9,355 nt of DNA, taken from the NCBI GenBank assembly GCA_007134625.1, contig SLKL01000132.1, forward strand, positions 1 through 9,355, in the 5' to 3' direction. How positions within the stretch are numbered: the stretch's first letter is position 1; every line of letters starts with the position of its first letter. Below the pieces are notes generated by a model. That model saw nothing but the letters and a program-made list of their open reading frames with translations, searched no databases and was not told the origin of the DNA. This stretch comes from Saprospiraceae bacterium. Lineage in GTDB: Bacteria; Bacteroidota; Bacteroidia; Chitinophagales; Saprospiraceae. Shown here piece by piece: positions 5,582 to 9,355 of this stretch. The position numbers and the translations under genes are program-made.

Positions 5582-6493
5582 ATGAAAAAACTTTTACATT
5601 TATTTGTTGCCGGCCTATTTATTTTGTCATCTTGCGGCGGTGATTCTCACTCTTCAGAGGATGTCAATCAAATAAATGATGTTTCTGACTTTGATGATAA
5701 TCAAGAAGAAATTCAGAATGAATTTTCGACTCAAAATCCGTTGTATCTTTATGTTGCTGCATTCACCGGTTTAAATCTTAGATCAGAGCCATCCACATCC
5801 GGTAGTGTCTTAGGACGAATTGAATACGGTAATTATGTAGAGCTGATAGAATCTACAGGAATATCATTTGAGTCTAATGGTTTTCAAGGTGAATGGATAG
5901 AGGTCTCCTATGAGGATCAAAAAGGGTTTTTATTTGATGGTTTTCTTTTGCCTGTAGAGGCACCCGGCTTTAATCCTGCTGCTACACTGCCTGAATATTT
6001 TAACGAGCAATTATATCCCATTGATCATGAAATATATCAAAAAAATATCAATAATACCGGAAATGATCAAGCGGATTGGGTTACTATTAATGAGGAGGAT
6101 TTTGAAATACAAGAAGAATCTGACTATAAGAGGAGTCGAAGAGAGTTTGCCGGTGGTTTTATCTTTTATGAGGAAATCGGATGGGAATATCACGCCTACA
6201 AAGGTTTTTTTCCTGATATGACACTCCAACAGGGCTTTTTGATGGCAAGAGCGATGTATCCTAAATTCTATTCAGGAGAAGATTGTTTTTTGGATTTGAG
6301 TACCCTTCCTTATCCAAGAGAAAACCAAAGTGTTAATAAGGACGACATCATGTGTGAGTACGATATTGAAGTCGGAAAAGATGAGAAAGCCAGAGCATTT
6401 ATTTATATAGGAAATAGCATGACCGGCTACACCGGAATTAGAATAAGTGAGGTTGAGGGTGGGGTAGAGATAAAGAACTTCTTTGCATTGTAA
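5582..6493 (+). CDS. Lipoprotein with bacterial SH3 domain
   Basis: A 303-residue exported lipoprotein. Residues 1-17 form a signal peptide (MKK, then LLHLFVAGLFIL) with the lipobox LSSC and acylated Cys18; the next residues GGDS do not by themselves decide the membrane. An acidic Ser/Asp/Glu-rich linker (20-52) leads to an SH3b-type domain at about 56-124, with the characteristic LNLRSEPSTSGSVLGRIEYG (64-83) and GEWIEVSY..KGFLFDGFL. Such domains usually bind peptidoglycan or other wall ligands. The remaining 180 residues are a domain I do not recognise, containing two cysteines (235, 258) that could form a disulfide. The ATG comes 11 bp after the hppA terminator, and no promoter box is obvious between them, so expression may depend on read-through. 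It converges with the racemase operon, 21 bp apart. Confidence 0.88.
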   Translation: MKKLLHLFVAGLFILSSCGGDSHSSEDVNQINDVSDFDDNQEEIQNEFSTQNPLYLYVAAFTGLNLRSEPSTSGSVLGRIEYGNYVELIESTGISFESNGFQGEWIEVSYEDQKGFLFDGFLLPVEAPGFNPAATLPEYFNEQLYPIDHEIYQKNINNTGNDQADWVTINEEDFEIQEESDYKRSRREFAGGFIFYEEIGWEYHAYKGFFPDMTLQQGFLMARAMYPKFYSGEDCFLDLSTLPYPRENQSVNKDDIMCEYDIEVGKDEKARAFIYIGNSMTGYTGIRISEVEGGVEIKNFFAL

Positions 6494-6514
6494 AGTTCAA
6501 CTAAATCTCAACCT

Positions 6515-7585
6515 TTAGTCAAGCCGCTTTTCAATGTAATATGAATTGAAAAGTGCCAAAGCACCCATATACTTAAGTCCAAAACAGATGTAATCTCCAA
6601 CTTTGTATTTCTTTTTGTTCGTGCCCAGGTTCAAAATGAGCATATCTGAACTGGCATTTACTATTTCAATAGAGTCATCCTCCGGTATTAAATAATCAGG
6701 AGAAATGTCCAATAATCCAATATCCAGAATTGCCCGGAAGCTGGTTTTGCCATAATCCCTCTCATCCACTTCAAAAACTTCTCCTGATGGATTTTCGGCT
6801 AATTCTCCAATGGGAATAACCGGTTTTTCTGTGATTTCAATAATTTGGGTGTAAAGCATAAAAACATCATTATGCATACCTTCAATGGTTGTTGAATTGA
6901 CAAGGTCTGCACCAAAATACAGAGTTTCACCAACCCTAAAGTGATTCACCCCTGAAGGAAGAGTATGGTTTAAAATCATTGGAATAACAACCGAAGTACC
7001 ACCTGTCACCCAAGGAATGTTCTTACCGAATTTTGCGTCAATTAGCTGTTTATATAAACTTAGCATGACGAACTTGTCTTGCGAGGGCATTACCCCATGT
7101 AAACAATTTAAGTTGGAGCCTATTCCATTCACTTTAATATTGGGTAATCTGAAAACTGACTCATAAAAATCAATTAGATGTTCCCCCATTATTCCCTCCC
7201 GTAGATCACCGAGCTCTATCATGATAATGACCTTATGCATTTTATTCTGCTTAACGGCCTCTTCACTAAGTAGTTTAATCGTTCTACTTTCTGAGTTAAA
7301 ACTTACGTCAGCGTATTTTACAATATCAGGGATGATTTCCTGGGCAGGTGGTTTGATATATACCGTTTGAACTTCGGGTTTTATATCTTTTATTTTCCTG
7401 AGGTTACTTATTCTGGAATCACATACCTCCTTGATACCTAGATCCAACACTTCTTTTAAAAATAATTTATTTCCACAGAGAAGTTTGGTCACAATGGCCC
7501 AATCTATTCCCTTGGACTTGAATAACTTATCAAGAAAATTGTAATTCTCTTTTAACTTTTCTTTATTGAGTGTAATGTATGCCAT
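6515..7585 (-). CDS. PLP-dependent racemase of the alanine/ornithine racemase family
   Basis: A 356-residue fold-type III PLP enzyme (alanine-racemase N-terminal barrel plus a beta domain). The Schiff-base lysine is Lys34 in IVTKLLCGN; other family marks are DSRISNLRKIKDIK (56-69), NSESRTIKLLSEEA (97-110), ELGDLREGI (124-132), SNLNCLHG (157-164), GGTS (195-198), which should hold the PLP phosphate, and HFRVGETLYFG (215-225). This layout fits the group that contains clostridial ornithine racemase and YhfX-like proteins rather than Alr; the substrate cannot be read from sequence. I chose the ATG at 7585; the same frame extends to a TTG at 7606 that would overlap alr, which is less likely. It is the last gene of a minus-strand operon, 13 bp after alr. 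Confidence 0.88.
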   Translation of the reverse strand: MAYITLNKEKLKENYNFLDKLFKSKGIDWAIVTKLLCGNKLFLKEVLDLGIKEVCDSRISNLRKIKDIKPEVQTVYIKPPAQEIIPDIVKYADVSFNSESRTIKLLSEEAVKQNKMHKVIIMIELGDLREGIMGEHLIDFYESVFRLPNIKVNGIGSNLNCLHGVMPSQDKFVMLSLYKQLIDAKFGKNIPWVTGGTSVVIPMILNHTLPSGVNHFRVGETLYFGADLVNSTTIEGMHNDVFMLYTQIIEITEKPVIPIGELAENPSGEVFEVDERDYGKTSFRAILDIGLLDISPDYLIPEDDSIEIVNASSDMLILNLGTNKKKYKVGDYICFGLKYMGALALFNSYYIEKRLD

Positions 7586-7598
7586 TGAGTACTTTTTA

Positions 7599-8756
7599 TT
7601 AATCAACGATAATTCTAGGTAATTTATCCGGTAATCTGGTCAATAATTCATAATTAATCTGATTACTGGCATCACCAAATGAGGCTACACTTATCTCAAG
7701 TTCACCTTGTTTGCCAATTAGAACAACCTCATCTCCTTTTTGTGTCCCGGGTACATCAGTAATGTCAACTGCTATCAGGTTCATATTGACTCTCCCGATA
7801 ACGGCGATTCGCTTTTCACCTACCAAAACTCTGCCAACATTGCTTAAAGAGCGGCTATATCCATTTCCGTAACCTACGGGGACTAAAGCAATTTTAAGGT
7901 CTTTACTTGCCAGATAAATGGATCCATAACCTATGTATTCACCGCGTTTTACATCCTTTATATCCATGATTGATGTTTTCCAGGAAATAATTCTTTTGAG
8001 TGGATCTGTTTTTATTAACTTGTCACTGGAATACTCAATAAAGGTTTCATAACTGGGCCAGAAACCGTATTGCATTATTCCAATTCGTGCTAAATCTCCA
8101 ACCATCTCAGGATATCTCATAATACCGGCCGAACAACATGCATGGAAAAACTGAATATTACGCATTCTATCCTGAAGAGAACTGCATAGTTCAATATATC
8201 TGGATTTCTGCCTTTCGATACGGACGTAGTTGGAAATGCTTTCTGCTCCTGCAAAATGAGTGCAAGCACCTAGAACTTTGAGGTAAACATCGTTCTCAAT
8301 TATTAAGGAAACGGCTTCGCTTAGTTCCTTTTCTGTAAAACCGGTTCTATTCATCCCGGTTTCCAACTCAAGGTGAATTAAGGCGGGTTTACCCACTTTC
8401 TTAGCTGCCTTAATAGCATTAGTCAGCCGCCCCAAATCAAATACATAAAATTGAATTTCATTACTTATCACCCACTCAAGAGCCTCGTCAGGAACAATGC
8501 CCATAATCATGATATCAGCTTGCCTGTCTCCAAGAACCTCAAATACCTGCCAGGCTTCTTCTGAACTAAAAACTGAAAAATGATTTATTTGATTTTCCAA
8601 TGCAATATTGACAAATGGTTTTATACCATGTCCATAAGCATTTCCTTTTACTACTGAAGAAAGCTTTACATTTTCCGGTAGCTGAGTTCGAATAAAAGTT
8701 AAATTATTCAAATAAGCTGAACGGCTAATCTCAATTTTTGAGGTATGCCAAGTCAT
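7599..8756 (-). CDS. alr: Alanine racemase (stand-alone)
   Basis: Interconverts L- and D-alanine using PLP in the cytoplasm. At 385 residues it has the normal length. The PLP lysine is Lys37 in VVKGNAYGHG, the second catalytic base is Tyr277 in GEYIGYGSIY, and supporting residues are visible: ETGMNRTGF (Arg137) and ARIGIMQYG (Arg224). One departure is GRVNMN (321-326) where most Alr proteins read GRVSMD, and VGYGNGYSR where VGYADGYSR is usual. Both changes are conservative and the enzyme should be active. It is a free protein, not fused to MurF as is common in Bacteroidota, which suggests an accessory role. It lies 21 bp after the GNAT gene and 13 bp before the second racemase, all on the minus strand. 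Confidence 0.95.
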   Translation of the reverse strand: MTWHTSKIEISRSAYLNNLTFIRTQLPENVKLSSVVKGNAYGHGIKPFVNIALENQINHFSVFSSEEAWQVFEVLGDRQADIMIMGIVPDEALEWVISNEIQFYVFDLGRLTNAIKAAKKVGKPALIHLELETGMNRTGFTEKELSEAVSLIIENDVYLKVLGACTHFAGAESISNYVRIERQKSRYIELCSSLQDRMRNIQFFHACCSAGIMRYPEMVGDLARIGIMQYGFWPSYETFIEYSSDKLIKTDPLKRIISWKTSIMDIKDVKRGEYIGYGSIYLASKDLKIALVPVGYGNGYSRSLSNVGRVLVGEKRIAVIGRVNMNLIAVDITDVPGTQKGDEVVLIGKQGELEISVASFGDASNQINYELLTRLPDKLPRIIVD

Positions 8757-8777
8757 TAAAATACAGGGTTAATTTTT

Positions 8778-9230
8778 CTAAGAGGGGTGGTACCTCATTT
8801 CAAGATATTTGTTTGTAAATCCTATTTTTTCATATAGGTAACGCGCGGGATTATCCGGCTCAACATGTAATGCAATAGCTCCATCCGCTTTTTCAATTGC
8901 TGCCTTCATTAGTTTTTTTCCAATCCCCATACCTCTCTTTTCTCCATTTACCGCAATATATACCAGTATGTTTTCAGGGATATAGCCTTTCATGCCAGTG
9001 TCGTTTATTATGGTAGTCCCAACAATTTCATCCTCTAGCACAGCAGTAACAATGAATCCACCTTTCCCTTTTTCACTACTCATTGCATAGTCAAAGCATT
9101 TTTCGATATCCTCCTTTTTGTCACCATATTGATCAAGGTGTACAAATAAGAAATCAATGATATTTTGCTTTATTTCTAAGGATGGCGGTTGATTAGGATT
9201 GTAATAATTTAATGTAATTGATTCTTCCAT
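8778..9230 (-). CDS. GNAT-family N-acetyltransferase
   Basis: A 150-residue single-domain GNAT protein. The acetyl-CoA binding motif A is seen at about 88-112 (YIAVNGEKRGMGIGKKLM, with the RGMGIG loop), followed by motif B (HVEPDNPARYLYEKIGF, 122-138), whose Tyr131/Tyr133 region commonly provides the general acid. The substrate is not predictable: GNAT proteins acetylate amino acids, peptides, aminoglycosides and others. It is first in a tight operon with two amino-acid racemases, so a small amine or D-amino acid is a reasonable guess only. The ATG at 9228-9230 is the first in frame. The 50 bp upstream have no good -7 box. Confidence 0.9.
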   Translation of the reverse strand: MEESITLNYYNPNQPPSLEIKQNIIDFLFVHLDQYGDKKEDIEKCFDYAMSSEKGKGGFIVTAVLEDEIVGTTIINDTGMKGYIPENILVYIAVNGEKRGMGIGKKLMKAAIEKADGAIALHVEPDNPARYLYEKIGFTNKYLEMRYHPS

Positions 9231-9279
9231 TTTATAGGTTATTCTTTTCTATGATTTAGTCATTCAATAAAGTCACAAT

Positions 9280-9312
9280 AAAAAATACCCATTATTTTGG
9301 TAATGGGTATTT
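9280..9312 (-). terminator. Rho-independent terminator for a minus-strand gene beyond the right edge
   Basis: A perfect 12-bp stem AAATACCCATTA / TAATGGGTATTT (9283-9294 with 9301-9312) with a 6-base loop. Read on the minus strand it ends in six consecutive T (9285-9280); on the plus strand the T-run is only three. It therefore terminates the gene to the right and isolates the racemase operon. Confidence 0.8.
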
Positions 9313-9331
9313 CAATCTAAAAAAATTAATT

Positions 9332-9355
9332 TTAGATATTACTTTCAAGAACTGC
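9332..9355 (-). CDS. Possible last codons of a minus-strand gene entering from the right edge
   Basis: The minus strand reads GCA GTT CTT GAA AGT AAT ATC TAA (AVLESNI, stop) and the stop is followed 20 bases later by the terminator stem. This is the frame that best explains the terminator, but seven codons cannot identify a product. Confidence 0.35.
   Translation of the reverse strand, partial: AVLESNI

Noticed and set aside
7586..7606. N-terminal extension of the second racemase to a TTG overlapping alr
   Set aside because: The ATG at 7585 starts directly at the first barrel strand (AYITLN) and leaves a normal 13-bp gap.
1..9355. CRISPR array, tRNA, rRNA or phage attachment site
   Set aside because: No regularly spaced identical repeats, no cloverleaf with anticodon stem and CCA-type end, and no rRNA-like sequence were seen.

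Overview
The window looks like chromosomal DNA from a member of the Bacteroidota, most likely a marine or environmental Cytophagia/Flavobacteriia-type organism. The evidence is low GC, no Shine-Dalgarno sequences before good start codons, several promoters matching the Bacteroidota -7 box TAnnTTTG, and a membrane pyrophosphatase of the K+-dependent type. The assignment is an inference from these features; the species cannot be named.

Layout. Bases 1-42 hold the first 14 codons of a minus-strand gene running off the left edge, probably an Rpn/YhgA-type PD-(D/E)XK nuclease or transposase. Bases 43-324 are non-coding and full of decayed short-period repeats. A minus-strand block follows (325-2989). 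In transcription order it contains a 77-residue thioredoxin-like protein, a secreted protein of unrecognised family, a strong terminator, a MarR-family regulator with a C-terminal Cys/His cluster, and a two-helix membrane protein with a PH-like domain. The plus strand then carries a membrane-bound, ion-pumping pyrophosphatase (hppA) with its own promoter and terminator, and a lipoprotein with a bacterial SH3 domain. The last block is a minus-strand operon: a GNAT acetyltransferase, a stand-alone alanine racemase (alr) and a second PLP-barrel racemase of the alanine/ornithine racemase type. A terminator at 9280-9312 closes another minus-strand gene whose last few codons may lie at the right edge.

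Most notable observation. A symmetric palindromic element of about 178 bp (2523-2700), with 24-bp terminal inverted repeats and a hairpin exactly at its centre, sits in the 5' end of the secreted-protein gene. Removing 179 bp (element plus one base) joins ATG AAA CAA directly, in frame, to the signal-peptide codons. The gene was therefore apparently intact before the insertion, and has either lost its start or now starts inside the element at a TTG, where the terminal repeat would encode the positively charged n-region of the signal peptide.

How the genes may work together. The thioredoxin-like gene and the secreted-protein gene share a 13-bp palindrome, TTAGGA-N-TCCTAA, one copy in the promoter spacer and one in the intergenic gap, so they may be co-regulated. 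The Cys-rich MarR protein encoded next to them is a candidate regulator, but nothing in the sequence proves it. The racemase operon is probably accessory D-amino-acid metabolism, because many Bacteroidota make cell-wall D-Ala with a MurF-Alr fusion instead. All functional assignments rest on motif recognition by eye; no database search was made.
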